NCBI GenBank assembly: GCA_026706445.1
Contig: JAPOYT010000085.1
Coordinates: 1-34,079 of the forward strand
Source of the DNA: Chloroflexota bacterium
Lineage (GTDB): Bacteria > Chloroflexota > Anaerolineae > Aggregatilineales > Phototrophicaceae
Direction: 5' to 3'
Length of the DNA: 34,079 nucleotides
A program made the translations under genes and the position numbers. This document shows, piece after piece, positions 1 to 6,938 of the stretch; position 1 is the first letter of the stretch; each line of letters begins with the position of its first letter. The notes under the pieces were generated by a model, which was given only the letters and a program-made list of their open reading frames with translations, was not told the DNA's origin and searched no databases.

Positions 1-1
1 C

Positions 2-787
2 TGGAGCATGGACAAGATCGGTCCCATGTGCCGCTCAGTCGAGGATTGCGCCCTCGTATTCAGCGCCATCTACGGTCCCGATGGCCGCGACATGACGCTC
101 AGTCCCGAGCCGTTTGAATGGAATCCGGCGCTCGATCCGCATAGCTTGCGCATCGGTTATGTCGCGAGCGCCTTCGAAGCGGCTGATGCCGGCAAGACCG
201 ATGCCCATCATCGCCAGCAGGGCGCGGAGCTGCAGCGCGTCAACCAGGTCAACAGCGCCGCCGTGCTCGATGTGATGCGCGCGCAGGGCTTCGAGCTGAA
301 GCCGATTGAGTTGCCCGCTGCCGATTTGAGAGGACTCTGGATCATACTCGCGGCGGAAGCGGCGGCCGCCTTCGACCAAATCACGCGCGACGGCTCGGTC
401 GATGCCATGAAGCGCCAGGATAATGGCGCCTGGCCCAATGTCTTCCGCGCCGCCCGTCTCATCCCGGCTGTCGAGTACATCAACGCCAATCGCATTCGCA
501 CGCGGATCATGCAGGAGCTGGCGCGTGTCATGAGCGAGATCGATGTCTATATCTCGCCCAGCTACGGCGGCAATTCGCTGGGCATGACCAACCTCACCGG
601 GCATCCCGCCGTCGTCGTGCCCAACGGCTTCACCGACAAAGGCAGTCCCACCAGCATCACCTTCGTCGGCGGGCTGAACATGGAAGCGGAGGCGCTCGCC
701 GTCGCCAAAGCCTATCAAGACGCCACCGACTGGCACCGGCAGCATCCTGACCTTGACAAGGCGCTTGCTCAAAAGGAAGACGTGTAG
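2..787 (+). CDS. Amidase (amidase signature family), C-terminal part, cut by the left edge
   Basis: The reading frame is open to the left edge, so this is the 3' portion of a longer gene; the codons before the first ATG (Trp-Ser) already fit the family. The MDKIGPMCRSVEDCA stretch matches the segment that follows the catalytic core in GatA-like amidases. The C-terminal NLTGHPAVVVPNGF and the later SPTSITFVGG are typical of amidase-signature enzymes, which hydrolyse amide bonds with a Ser-cisSer-Lys triad. That triad lies upstream and is not visible here. The substrate cannot be told: it could be a general amidase or a GatA paralogue, though the C-terminus ending in a DATDWHRQHPDL-like segment looks more like a stand-alone amidase. 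The stop codon lies inside a hairpin repeat. The gene converges on queG. Confidence 0.85.
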   Translation, partial: WSMDKIGPMCRSVEDCALVFSAIYGPDGRDMTLSPEPFEWNPALDPHSLRIGYVASAFEAADAGKTDAHHRQQGAELQRVNQVNSAAVLDVMRAQGFELKPIELPAADLRGLWIILAAEAAAAFDQITRDGSVDAMKRQDNGAWPNVFRAARLIPAVEYINANRIRTRIMQELARVMSEIDVYISPSYGGNSLGMTNLTGHPAVVVPNGFTDKGSPTSITFVGGLNMEAEALAVAKAYQDATDWHRQHPDLDKALAQKEDV

Positions 788-808
788 GGGCGAGCCGGTG
801 GCTCGCCC
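783..808. repeat. Interspersed hairpin repeat, copy A
   Basis: The sequence begins TGTAGGGGCGAGCC and closes with GGCTCGCCC. The arms at 788-796 and 800-808 are a perfect 9-bp inverted repeat with a 3-base loop. A second, nearly identical copy lies 63 bases downstream. It sits between the convergent amidase and queG genes and contains the amidase stop codon. It could act as a two-way terminator-like hairpin, although no T-run follows. Confidence 0.8.
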
Positions 809-870
809 TCGATTAAAAATGGGTGATGTGCGGGCATCCCTCCAGGTCGCCCACAATTTCAAACGTAATG

Positions 871-897
871 TGTAGGGGCGAGCCTTGGCTCGCCCGC
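871..897. repeat. Interspersed hairpin repeat, copy B
   Basis: The sequence starts TGTAGGGGCGAGCC and ends GGCTCGCCCGC. The arms 876-884 and 887-895 pair perfectly over 9 bp around a 2-base loop. It differs from copy A only in the loop and the last bases. It lies just downstream of the queG stop codon. Confidence 0.8.
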
Positions 898-920
898 AAA
901 TGGGAGAATTCGCCCAATCG

Positions 921-2054
921 CTACCCCAACAGCGCTTCCACCTCGCCCCGCACCCGCGCATCGTCTTCGCGCCGGTGCAGATCCGTCAGGAGCTTGCTGC
1001 TATCCAGCTCCATCGTGCGCCAGAGCGCCCAAGCCGCATGCCCGCGAACCAGCGCGCTCTCGTCATAGAGCAGCTGAATCAGATGCGGGATGGCGCGTTC
1101 GCCCCGCCAGTTGCCAGCCGCGACGCAGGCGTTCCGCACCATCTGCGCCCGCTTGACGTGCTCGACCGGACTCCGCCGGAACAGCAGGCGATACGACTCC
1201 TCGGTCGACATCAGGATGTCGGTCAGTTGCGGCGCCACGCGCTCGATGTCGAAGGGCAGGAAGGCGACTTCCTGCGTCTCTTCGCTGAAGCGCTGAAAGG
1301 GGCAGACATCCATGCAGATGTCGCAGCCGAAGATCCAATTGCCGAAGCCCTCCCGCAGCTCGCGGTCGATCCAGCCCTTGTTCTCGATGGTGTGGTAGCT
1401 GATGCAGCGCCGCGCATCCAGCACATACGGCTTGGGGAAGGCATCGGTGGGGCAGGCGGCCAGGCAGCGCGTACAGGCGCCGCACATGGTCTCGCGATGC
1501 GGCTCATCGTAGTCATCGATTTCGAGCGTGGTGATGATCTCGCCGATGAAGAAGCTGCTGCCCCGCCGCGGGTGAATGAGCATGGTGTTCTTGCCGATGA
1601 AGCCCAAGCCCGCTTGCTGGGCGTGGCTGCGCTCGAGGATCGCGCCGGTATCGACATAGACCTTCTGCTGGATCGCGCGCCCGCCGGCATCCGCCAGCCA
1701 CTCGGCGAACTGCTCGAGGCGCAGCGCCAGCACTTTGTGGTAATCCAGCCCCCAGGCGTAGGAAGCGATGCGCCCGCGCGCCGGGTCGTTCAGCGTCTCT
1801 TCATCGGCGAAGCGCGCGTGGTAATCCAGGCCGACTACGATCAAGGACTTGGCGCCTGGCATGATTTCGCGCAGGTCCTGCCGCCGCCGCACGCGGTCTA
1901 TCCGCGCCATATAGCCCATCGTGCCCTGCATTCCACGCTCAATCCAGCGCAGGTAAGCGCGCAAGGTGGGCGACGGCTCAGCCGGCGCGACGCCGCAGAG
2001 GTTGAAACCCAAAGCGCTGGCGGCAGCCTTGATGCGCGTAGCCGTCAAGGGCAT
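921..2054 (-). CDS. queG: Epoxyqueuosine reductase QueG
   Basis: This 377-residue cobalamin- and iron-sulfur-dependent enzyme catalyses the last step of tRNA queuosine synthesis, reducing epoxyqueuosine in tRNA to queuosine. The family block DTGAILER with its catalytic-type Asp is near residue 135, followed by GFIGKNTMLIHP (151-162). Two [4Fe-4S] ligand sets are visible: CGACTRCLAACP (Cys 191, 194, 197, 201) and CDICMDVCP (Cys 244, 247, 251), with an additional Cys217 in CISYHTIENKG. The last 90 residues are HEAT-like helical repeats, as in full-length QueG. The ATG at 2054 gives the usual family N-terminus. The HMA-protein gene lies 63 bases upstream on the same strand. No other queuosine gene is in the window, so the enzyme may serve salvage or a dispersed pathway. 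Confidence 0.95.
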   Translation of the reverse strand: MPLTATRIKAAASALGFNLCGVAPAEPSPTLRAYLRWIERGMQGTMGYMARIDRVRRRQDLREIMPGAKSLIVVGLDYHARFADEETLNDPARGRIASYAWGLDYHKVLALRLEQFAEWLADAGGRAIQQKVYVDTGAILERSHAQQAGLGFIGKNTMLIHPRRGSSFFIGEIITTLEIDDYDEPHRETMCGACTRCLAACPTDAFPKPYVLDARRCISYHTIENKGWIDRELREGFGNWIFGCDICMDVCPFQRFSEETQEVAFLPFDIERVAPQLTDILMSTEESYRLLFRRSPVEHVKRAQMVRNACVAAGNWRGERAIPHLIQLLYDESALVRGHAAWALWRTMELDSSKLLTDLHRREDDARVRGEVEALLG

Positions 2055-2117
2055 AGTCTACTGGCTCGCGGCTTGAGAACGTGTTAGAAGCAATGCGCCA
2101 ATGCGAAAGGACGATTC

Positions 2118-2327
2118 CTAGCTCGCTGCCGGCGGATACTCGATCTCGGTCAACGCGGCGACGATGCCTTCCCAGGTAGCGGGCGCCTCAAAGTCAATGT
2201 CGATCGTTTGCTTGCGCGCATCCCCGTTTACGCTGGCGACGCCGTCAAGCTCGCGCAGTTCGTTTTTTATCGCCTGCACGCAGCCCATGCAGTGGATGTT
2301 GGGCACTTCAAATGTCTTGGTTGTCAT
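2118..2327 (-). CDS. Heavy-metal-associated (HMA) domain protein, CopZ-like
   Basis: This 69-residue single-domain protein has the HMA ferredoxin-like fold signature: the metal-binding loop HCMGC at residues 12-16 (Cys13, Cys16), a short helix, and a hydrophobic C-terminal strand. Such proteins bind Cu(I) or similar soft metals and pass them to P-type ATPases or regulators. No copper ATPase or CopY/CsoR regulator is next to it here, so the metal and partner are unknown. A TATAAT box lies on the minus strand at 2358-2363, about 30 bases upstream of the ATG, but a convincing -35 is missing. queG follows 63 bases downstream and could be co-transcribed. Confidence 0.9.
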   Translation of the reverse strand: MTTKTFEVPNIHCMGCVQAIKNELRELDGVASVNGDARKQTIDIDFEAPATWEGIVAALTEIEYPPAAS

Positions 2328-2390
2328 CAGGTCGTCTCGTCAATTCGGATGCTTGGCATTATATCCGATATTGCTCATCAGCGGCGCCAC

Positions 2391-3476
2391 CTACTTTGAG
2401 GATTTCTCCCGATTGCATTTCCGGCAGAGCATCTGGCAGTTTTCTTCGATTGTTTTGCCGCCATCCGACCAAGGCCTGATGTGGTCGGCTTCCATGTCGG
2501 AAATGTCAAATGAATTATCGCAAATCGCGCATTTGCCCGCTTGCATCTCGTAGACCTTCTGCTTCATTCCCGCCTTGAATGCGCGTATATTCAAGCGCTT
2601 TTCATCGCCAGTGAGAATATATGAGTAAATCCCTCTTTTATTTTCTACGTCATCGTCAAGGATGAGACGCGCGGTTTCCGCCTCAATCGCATCTGGATCA
2701 AGCGCGGCGTCTTTGTAGGTGTTATAGAGCAAGCCCCAATCCACGCCTTTCATGATATTCTTGCGCTTTTTCGTGAATGTCGATTCTACCCAATCGATTA
2801 CCTCTCGGAAATACTCCCACAACGGCGCGGCGCTTTTGTCGTGCTGATGTATTCCCATGTAGTCTTCAATGTCGTTGTCGCTAACCCACTTGATAACTGT
2901 TTCGAGGTAATCTTGGCGGATCGGGGAGCCGCTCATGTAATCGCCGCCCAATCCCGCAGCCGGGCAGCCCGACTTGCTGAAATACCGCTTGGCGTCCGAT
3001 ACCCATGACCCGGAGTAAACGGCGTTGCGGAGTTCCTGATCGTACAACTTCTCGCCTGCGATATTCACCGTCCTGAACCAATCCAACTTGTCTCTGTGAC
3101 TGCCAGTACAGACATAGACCATCAATTCGTAATTGAGTATAGATTCTTGTTCTTCGAGCGGCAAATTGTGGAAGTAGCGCCCGTCTACCGAGAAATCGCT
3201 TTTGAGATACTGCGCGATAGAGATAGTCCGCTGCTGACCGTCGATGATTTCGTAAGCGCCGTCGTCTCGAACTGACCAGTACATGACATTCAACGGGAAG
3301 CGCTTGATGATGGAAGTAATGACGGCTTCGCGCTGCTTGCCCTTGTAGATGAACTCGCGCTGGAAGGGCGGGCGGATATCAAGCGCCCCGCCATAGCCGA
3401 CCACGCCGCCTTCGCCGTCATCGTAGTAGCCAGCGACCAGATCGCGCACGCTGAGGTCCAGCAGTTCGATTTTCAT
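2391..3476 (-). CDS. DUF262 (GmrS-like/ParB-like) plus HNH endonuclease protein
   Basis: The preferred start is the ATG at 3476 (361 residues) because AGGAG lies 8 bases before it; an ATG 12 codons further upstream has no such site. Residues 1-100 are a DUF262 domain, with RPPFQREFIY near 35-44 and the hallmark DGQQRT at 79-84, a nucleotide-hydrolysing ParB/sulfiredoxin-like fold found in GmrSD type IV restriction enzymes and BrxU. The C-terminus (316-361) is a zinc-type HNH nuclease: CAIC, then ADHIRPWSDGG with the catalytic-type DH at 331-332, then CRKC. This is a plain HNH rather than the DUF1524 of GmrD. With the adenine methyltransferase 0.4 kb upstream it is the likely restriction subunit; that role is inferred from context. 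A hairpin repeat lies about 50 bases upstream of the start. Confidence 0.88.
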   Translation of the reverse strand: MKIELLDLSVRDLVAGYYDDGEGGVVGYGGALDIRPPFQREFIYKGKQREAVITSIIKRFPLNVMYWSVRDDGAYEIIDGQQRTISIAQYLKSDFSVDGRYFHNLPLEEQESILNYELMVYVCTGSHRDKLDWFRTVNIAGEKLYDQELRNAVYSGSWVSDAKRYFSKSGCPAAGLGGDYMSGSPIRQDYLETVIKWVSDNDIEDYMGIHQHDKSAAPLWEYFREVIDWVESTFTKKRKNIMKGVDWGLLYNTYKDAALDPDAIEAETARLILDDDVENKRGIYSYILTGDEKRLNIRAFKAGMKQKVYEMQAGKCAICDNSFDISDMEADHIRPWSDGGKTIEENCQMLCRKCNREKSSK

Positions 3477-3523
3477 TGTGGGCTCCTGACTGGAATTATT
3501 CGCGCCACGCAAAGCGTTAGCAC

Positions 3524-3574
3524 TGTAGGGGCGAGCGAAGGTTTGTGTCTACGCAACCCGTTGGGTCGCCCGCC
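3524..3574. repeat. Interspersed hairpin repeat, copy C (divergent/composite)
   Basis: The left end TGTAGGGGCGAGC matches copies A and B at 783-897. The right end carries a different hairpin, ACCC-GTT-GGGT, closing with TCGCCCGCC. The middle holds GTGTCTACGC, which recurs at 29818. It looks like a fusion of two variants of one repeat family. It lies between the DUF262-HNH gene and the small membrane protein. Confidence 0.65.
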
Positions 3575-3584
3575 GCAACTTAAC

Positions 3585-3612
3585 TTGAGAGCTTGGCATA
3601 AACTGCTATACT
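3585..3612 (+). promoter_or_regulatory. Predicted sigma70-type promoter of the small membrane protein
   Basis: The -35 TTGAGA (3585-3590) and -10 TATACT (3607-3612) are separated by 16 bases. The ATG of the downstream gene is 37 bases beyond the -10. This is one of the better consensus promoters in the window. Confidence 0.55.
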
Positions 3613-3649
3613 AGAGACAGCACAGATAACATATCACGAGAGACATCGT

Positions 3650-3856
3650 ATGGCGGCAAACGCAGAGACTCGGCTGACGCAGCTTGAAACGCGATCCGAA
3701 GAATACGTCAAGAAGAGCGATGTATCCGCTACTTTGGCGCGAATGGAAGGTGAAATCGGAAAACTGGCGACTGCGCTCAATTATCAGAAGTGGATCCTTG
3801 GGCTTCTCGTTCTTGGGCAACTCTTCACGCTTGGGCGTCTGTTTGAACTCATCTAG
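3650..3856 (+). CDS. Small coiled-coil protein with C-terminal membrane anchor
   Basis: This 68-residue protein has residues 5-42 that are charged and heptad-like (ETRLTQLETRSEEYVKK, then ATLARMEGEIGKL), followed by one membrane segment, about residues 46-67 (WILGLLVLGQLFTLGRLFEL). The architecture resembles XhlA-type or other small coiled-coil tail-anchored proteins; no specific family can be assigned. A good promoter lies 37 bases upstream; the ribosome site is weak (GAGAGA). It converges on the methyltransferase gene, leaving 32 bases between the stop codons, and sits inside the restriction-modification locus. It could be a locus component, for example a membrane effector or immunity protein, but this is speculation. 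A minus-strand frame covering the same DNA looks less protein-like. Confidence 0.65.
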   Translation: MAANAETRLTQLETRSEEYVKKSDVSATLARMEGEIGKLATALNYQKWILGLLVLGQLFTLGRLFELI

Positions 3857-3888
3857 GCGGTCTAAAGCCATTCGCAAGGTGTTGTCGG

Positions 3889-4917
3889 TCATGCCTGCAT
3901 CCTCTTGTTGCGGATGAAAATACGTTTGTATTTTCCTTGTCCGTCAATTACTGGGGCATCATATCTTGTATGGGGAAGTTTCATATCTTCCAGCATCCCA
4001 TCTCCTCCCCTATCTGTCGTCCATATAATCTCAAACTGGTCGGGGTTATGCTTATCGAGGAAGCTAATCGGCACGCCCATCGCGCCCGGCCAGTCGTATG
4101 GAATCTCCTTGGTCTTCGATACTTCAATCGCGTCGTAGTTGTCGTAGGTAGGATATTCCTCTGGGCTGTAGCGCTTGTACAGAATCAGTTCTTCATGGCG
4201 TTTTTTGTGGTAGAGGTTGGTGAACCACTTGGCATTTCTCATCTTGCTCTTGACCACCCCATCCACAATCACATAGGAACTGCCTTCGTTTCTGGTTGCA
4301 ACCATTTCATCTGCGAATTCTTTCGGAACATCAAATAGCATTGTTATTGCTTGTTGCGCATGACCAAGCCATATATTGTCCTCTTTAATCAGCGGGAAAA
4401 TCTCCTTGTAAGTAATCGCGTTCTGATGTCCGATAATCAGAAACTTCTTGTCGTATTCGACCAACTGCGCGACATACTCCCGGAACAGCGAAAAGGGCGG
4501 GTTCGTCACCACGATGTCCGCTTGCTTGAGCAGCTCGATGCACTCGGCGCTGCGAAAATCCCCATCGCCTGACAGGGGATGCACGCCGATTTCGTCAACC
4601 GATGGCACGCCGGTCGCGTTTCTTGTGCCATCGTATTCCAGATATATCGCGCGCTCGGTGTCGTGCTGGCTGAACAGGTGCATTTGCTGATTCTTGTAGC
4701 AAGTCGTTACCAGGCGTTTCAGCCCGAGCAAGTCAAAGTTGCGCGAGAAGTAGGTGAAAAAATTGCTCACATAAGGGTCGTCACAATTGCAATAGACGAC
4801 TTTGCCTTGAAAGTGATCGCGGTAATGACGAAGCTCATTTTCTATATCGGCTAGCTGGGTATAGAACTCGTCTTTTTTGTTGGACTTCGCTTTGTGCAGG
4901 TTGCGATTTTGCGACAT
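3889..4917 (-). CDS. Adenine-specific DNA methyltransferase, EcoRI-methylase family
   Basis: This 342-residue protein fits the EcoRI methylase family, which transfers methyl from S-adenosylmethionine to adenine N6 in DNA. KKDEFYTQL (residues 14-22) and VYCNCDDP (41-48) are family hallmarks. The catalytic motif IV is TNPPFSLF with NPPF at 139-142. The C-terminal half (YKRYSPEEYPTYDNYDAIEV region) is typical of the family and probably reads the target. The ATG at 4917 has only a distant purine-rich site (GGGAGG about 20 bases upstream). The gene is more AT-rich than the host genes around it, consistent with acquisition. Together with the DUF262-HNH protein and the XRE regulator it forms a putative restriction-modification system; no EcoRI-like endonuclease is present. 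Confidence 0.9.
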   Translation of the reverse strand: MSQNRNLHKAKSNKKDEFYTQLADIENELRHYRDHFQGKVVYCNCDDPYVSNFFTYFSRNFDLLGLKRLVTTCYKNQQMHLFSQHDTERAIYLEYDGTRNATGVPSVDEIGVHPLSGDGDFRSAECIELLKQADIVVTNPPFSLFREYVAQLVEYDKKFLIIGHQNAITYKEIFPLIKEDNIWLGHAQQAITMLFDVPKEFADEMVATRNEGSSYVIVDGVVKSKMRNAKWFTNLYHKKRHEELILYKRYSPEEYPTYDNYDAIEVSKTKEIPYDWPGAMGVPISFLDKHNPDQFEIIWTTDRGGDGMLEDMKLPHTRYDAPVIDGQGKYKRIFIRNKRMQA

Positions 4918-4982
4918 GCGCCCATGACATTCTCAGAGCCTCCCGCTTGAACAAAACAAAGCCGGCTGGTATAAAGCGATGA

Positions 4983-5108
4983 GAGAGCGACGCGGACCCA
5001 ATAGGGAAAAGGCCGCTCTCGCAGCGTCAATTTCTTGGGGCGGGCGGGAGCCTCCAACTCAGAACCCGCCCTAAGAAACCACTTGCGCAAACCCTCTAGG
5101 GTTCGCGC
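4983..5108. other. Cluster of strong inverted repeats, candidate structured RNA
   Basis: Three nested or adjacent stems lie in the methyltransferase-XRE gap. Stem 1 is GAGAGCG (4983-4989) with CGCTCTC (5014-5020). Stem 2 is TTTCTTGGGGCGGG (5031-5044) with CCCGCCCTAAGAAA (5065-5078); read as plus-strand RNA it is a 14-bp helix whose only irregular pair is G-U, while the minus strand would have A-C there. Stem 3 is GCGC-A-AACCC / GGGTT-C-GCGC (5085-5108) with a TCTA loop. GACGC (4989-4993) can also pair with GCGTC (5024-5028), crossing stem 1, and CTCCCG (4940-4945) can pair with CGGGAG (5045-5050) in the stem 2 loop, so pseudoknots are possible. A leader RNA, a small RNA or a mobile-element remnant would all fit. 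Confidence 0.45.
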
Positions 5109-5116
5109 CATTTTAG

Positions 5117-5146
5117 ATTACATGCCATTCACGGTCTTCCTACTAT
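5117..5146 (+). promoter_or_regulatory. Possible promoter of the XRE regulator
   Basis: ATTACA (5117-5122) and TACTAT (5141-5146) are separated by 18 bases. Each hexamer is a partial consensus match. The -10 lies inside the 10-bp palindrome at 5134-5157, which would suit an autorepressor. Confidence 0.35.
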
Positions 5147-5157
5147 CGTAGGAAGAC
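5134..5157. promoter_or_regulatory. Perfect palindrome upstream of the XRE gene, candidate operator
   Basis: GTCTTCCTAC (5134-5143) and GTAGGAAGAC (5148-5157) are perfect 10-base inverted arms around TATC. The site lies 55 bases before the XRE start codon. Controller proteins of restriction-modification systems bind such dyads, so it is the natural candidate binding site. Confidence 0.5.
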
Positions 5158-5211
5158 AGAAACCCGCAGAAAACCGACAATTTCCGCACCTTACAGTAGC
5201 GGAATCGGTAA

Positions 5212-5466
5212 ATGCGGGACCTCGACAAGTCTTTCGGAGATACGATTAGGCTGCGCCGAAAGGAATTAGGTCTTTCTCAAGAAGCCCTGAGTTTCAGAGC
5301 GGGGCTGCACCGGAATTACATCAGCGATATTGAAAGAGGCTTGAAGTCTCCGTCATTGCGCGTCATTGTCAAGCTGGCGGACGCGCTGGGCTTGACAGTG
5401 TCTACAATGATGCGGATGGCGGAAGAAAACGCATGCAAGCCAATGCCTTCCGTGAAAACAGAATAG
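5212..5466 (+). CDS. XRE-family helix-turn-helix regulator, possible R-M controller (C) protein
   Basis: This 84-residue protein is almost entirely one HTH_3 domain (residues about 8-70): FGDTIRLRRKELGLSQEALS forms the first helices, then HRNYISDIERG the recognition helix, and SPSLRVIVKLADALG the last helices. The size and composition match the controller proteins of restriction-modification systems, which delay endonuclease expression until DNA is methylated. It is divergent from the methyltransferase, and a perfect palindrome covers its likely -10 region. The ribosome site is weak (GGAA about 7 bases before the ATG). The assignment as controller is inferred from the neighbours; a generic XRE repressor is the alternative. 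Confidence 0.85.
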   Translation: MRDLDKSFGDTIRLRRKELGLSQEALSFRAGLHRNYISDIERGLKSPSLRVIVKLADALGLTVSTMMRMAEENACKPMPSVKTE

Positions 5467-5509
5467 CTGCTTTCCCCTACGGACGAGTGTCATCGTTTGA
5501 GGATCCAAC

Positions 5510-6703
5510 TCACATAAATGCCTGGATGCCCGTCTGCGCGCGTCCCAGGATGAGCGCGTGAATGTCGCTAGTGCCTTCGTAGGTATTCACCGCTTCCAGG
5601 TTCATCACGTGGCGGATGACATGGAATTCGTCGGCGATGCCGTTGCCGCCGTGCATATCGCGGGATACGCGGGCGATGTCTAGGGCGGCGGCGCAGGAGT
5701 TGCGCTTGACCAGAGAGATCATCTCGGGCGTCGCCCGGCCTTGATCGAGCAGGCGGCCCACGCGCAGGGCGCCTTGCAAGCCAAAACTGATGTCGCTCAT
5801 CATATTCGCCAGCTTGAACTGGATCAGCTGATTGGACGCGAGCGGCTTGCCAAACTGATGACGGTCCAATGTATATTGCCGAGCCGCATGCCAGCAAAAT
5901 TCGGCGGCGCCAAGCGCGCCCCAGGCGATGCCGTAACGCGCGCGATTCAGGCAGCCGAAGGGGCTCTTGAGACCGCCTGTGTCGGGCAGCAGGTTTTCAG
6001 CCGGCGCGAAGACCTCGTCCATCACAATTTCGCCCGTGCTGCTGGCGCGCAGGCTGAACTTGCCTTCGATCGGCGGCGTCGACAAGCCAACCATGCCTCG
6101 CTCCAGAATAAAGCCGCGGATCGTTCCGTCGCTTCCCTCCGGATCGCCGTAAGTCTTTGCCCAGACGATAAAGACATCGGCGATCGGCGAATTGGTGATC
6201 CACATTTTGCTGCCATGCAGGATCCAGCCGCCATCAACTTTGGTCGCGCGCGATTCCATGCTGCCGGGGTCGCTGCCGTGGTTCGGCTCGGTCAAGCCAA
6301 AACAGCCGACCCACTCGCCTCCAGCCAGTTTGGGCAAATAACGAAGCCGCTGCTCCTCAGTTCCGTAGGCGTAAATTGGGTACATGGTCAGCGCGCTCTG
6401 TACGCTCATAGCGCTGCGATAGCCGCTGTCGACGCGCTCGACTTCGCGGGCGATCAAGCCGTAACTGACGTAGTTCAGGCCGGCGCCGCCGTATTCTTCC
6501 GGCAAGGTCGCGCCCAACATGCCCAACTCGGCCATTTCAAAATAGATCTCTCGATCAAAGGACTCGCGTCGGTTGGCTTCGAGGATGCGCGGCATGAGCT
6601 TGCCTTGACAGTAATCGCGCGCGACATCGCGCACCATGCGCTCTTCGCCGTCGAGCTGCTCTTCGAGCAGGAAAGGATCGTTCCATTGAAATTGACTCGC
6701 CAT
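5510..6703 (-). CDS. gcdH: Glutaryl-CoA dehydrogenase (acyl-CoA dehydrogenase family)
   Basis: This FAD-dependent enzyme oxidises and decarboxylates glutaryl-CoA to crotonyl-CoA in lysine, tryptophan and aromatic compound breakdown. The ATG at 6703 (397 residues) is chosen because GGAG lies 5 bases before it and the N-terminus then matches the family; the frame could open 24 codons earlier. [15 protein letters not shown] and [18 protein letters not shown] are FAD/acyl-CoA binding segments. [13 protein letters not shown] followed by [17 protein letters not shown] carries the catalytic Glu (about residue 376) and the glutaryl-CoA dehydrogenase-type C-terminus [12 protein letters not shown]. It is divergent from uvrA and has a plausible promoter of its own. 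No electron-transfer flavoprotein genes are nearby. Confidence 0.93.
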   Translation of the reverse strand: MASQFQWNDPFLLEEQLDGEERMVRDVARDYCQGKLMPRILEANRRESFDREIYFEMAELGMLGATLPEEYGGAGLNYVSYGLIAREVERVDSGYRSAMSVQSALTMYPIYAYGTEEQRLRYLPKLAGGEWVGCFGLTEPNHGSDPGSMESRATKVDGGWILHGSKMWITNSPIADVFIVWAKTYGDPEGSDGTIRGFILERGMVGLSTPPIEGKFSLRASSTGEIVMDEVFAPAENLLPDTGGLKSPFGCLNRARYGIAWGALGAAEFCWHAARQYTLDRHQFGKPLASNQLIQFKLANMMSDISFGLQGALRVGRLLDQGRATPEMISLVKRNSCAAALDIARVSRDMHGGNGIADEFHVIRHVMNLEAVNTYEGTSDIHALILGRAQTGIQAFM

Positions 6704-6739
6704 GAATGCTCCGTCAGATCTCCGCAGTCTCCTGAAACT

Positions 6740-6768
6740 ATGATACCGATTTCGATCGACAATGAGAA
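6740..6768 (-). promoter_or_regulatory. Predicted promoter of gcdH
   Basis: On the minus strand, TTCTCA (6763-6768) and TATCAT (6740-6745) are separated by 17 bases. The gcdH start codon is 37 bases beyond the -10 box. Confidence 0.4.
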
Positions 6769-6811
6769 CAAGCAATCAGCGCGCCGACCGGTCGTCGCCT
6801 TGATTTGTCCG

Positions 6812-6840
6812 TTCTCGCTCCCATGACATACGGTTATAAT
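6812..6840 (+). promoter_or_regulatory. Predicted promoter of uvrA
   Basis: A perfect TATAAT lies at 6835-6840. The best -35 at 17-base spacing, TTCTCG (6812-6817), is weak. It leaves a leader of roughly 90 bases before the uvrA start. No clear LexA-type operator was recognised. Confidence 0.4.
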
Positions 6841-6938
6841 TGGAGATCGGATTTGCCATCATCAAACACATGCCGTTGGTACGAGGGACAGGCGAGTCTT
6901 GCGCTAGAACTTGGCGCCGATGAGTTTTGGAATATGGC

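Noticed and set aside
885-2087. Plus-strand frame of 400 codons opposite queG
   Set aside because: It is antisense to QueG, whose iron-sulfur cysteine motifs are unmistakable; no domain is seen in the shadow.
3611-3892. Minus-strand frame of 93 codons starting with an ATGA overlap at the methyltransferase stop
   Set aside because: The overlap looks like translational coupling, but the second half is Cys/Ser-rich and unlike a protein, and the plus-strand frame on the same DNA has a clear coiled coil, membrane helix and promoter.
4851-5111. Minus-strand frame of 86 codons covering the methylase-XRE gap
   Set aside because: No recognisable domain, it overlaps the methylase start out of frame, and the DNA is better explained by strong inverted repeats.
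5741-6826. Plus-strand frame of 361 codons opposite gcdH
   Set aside because: Shadow of the glutaryl-CoA dehydrogenase gene on the other strand, with no family motif.
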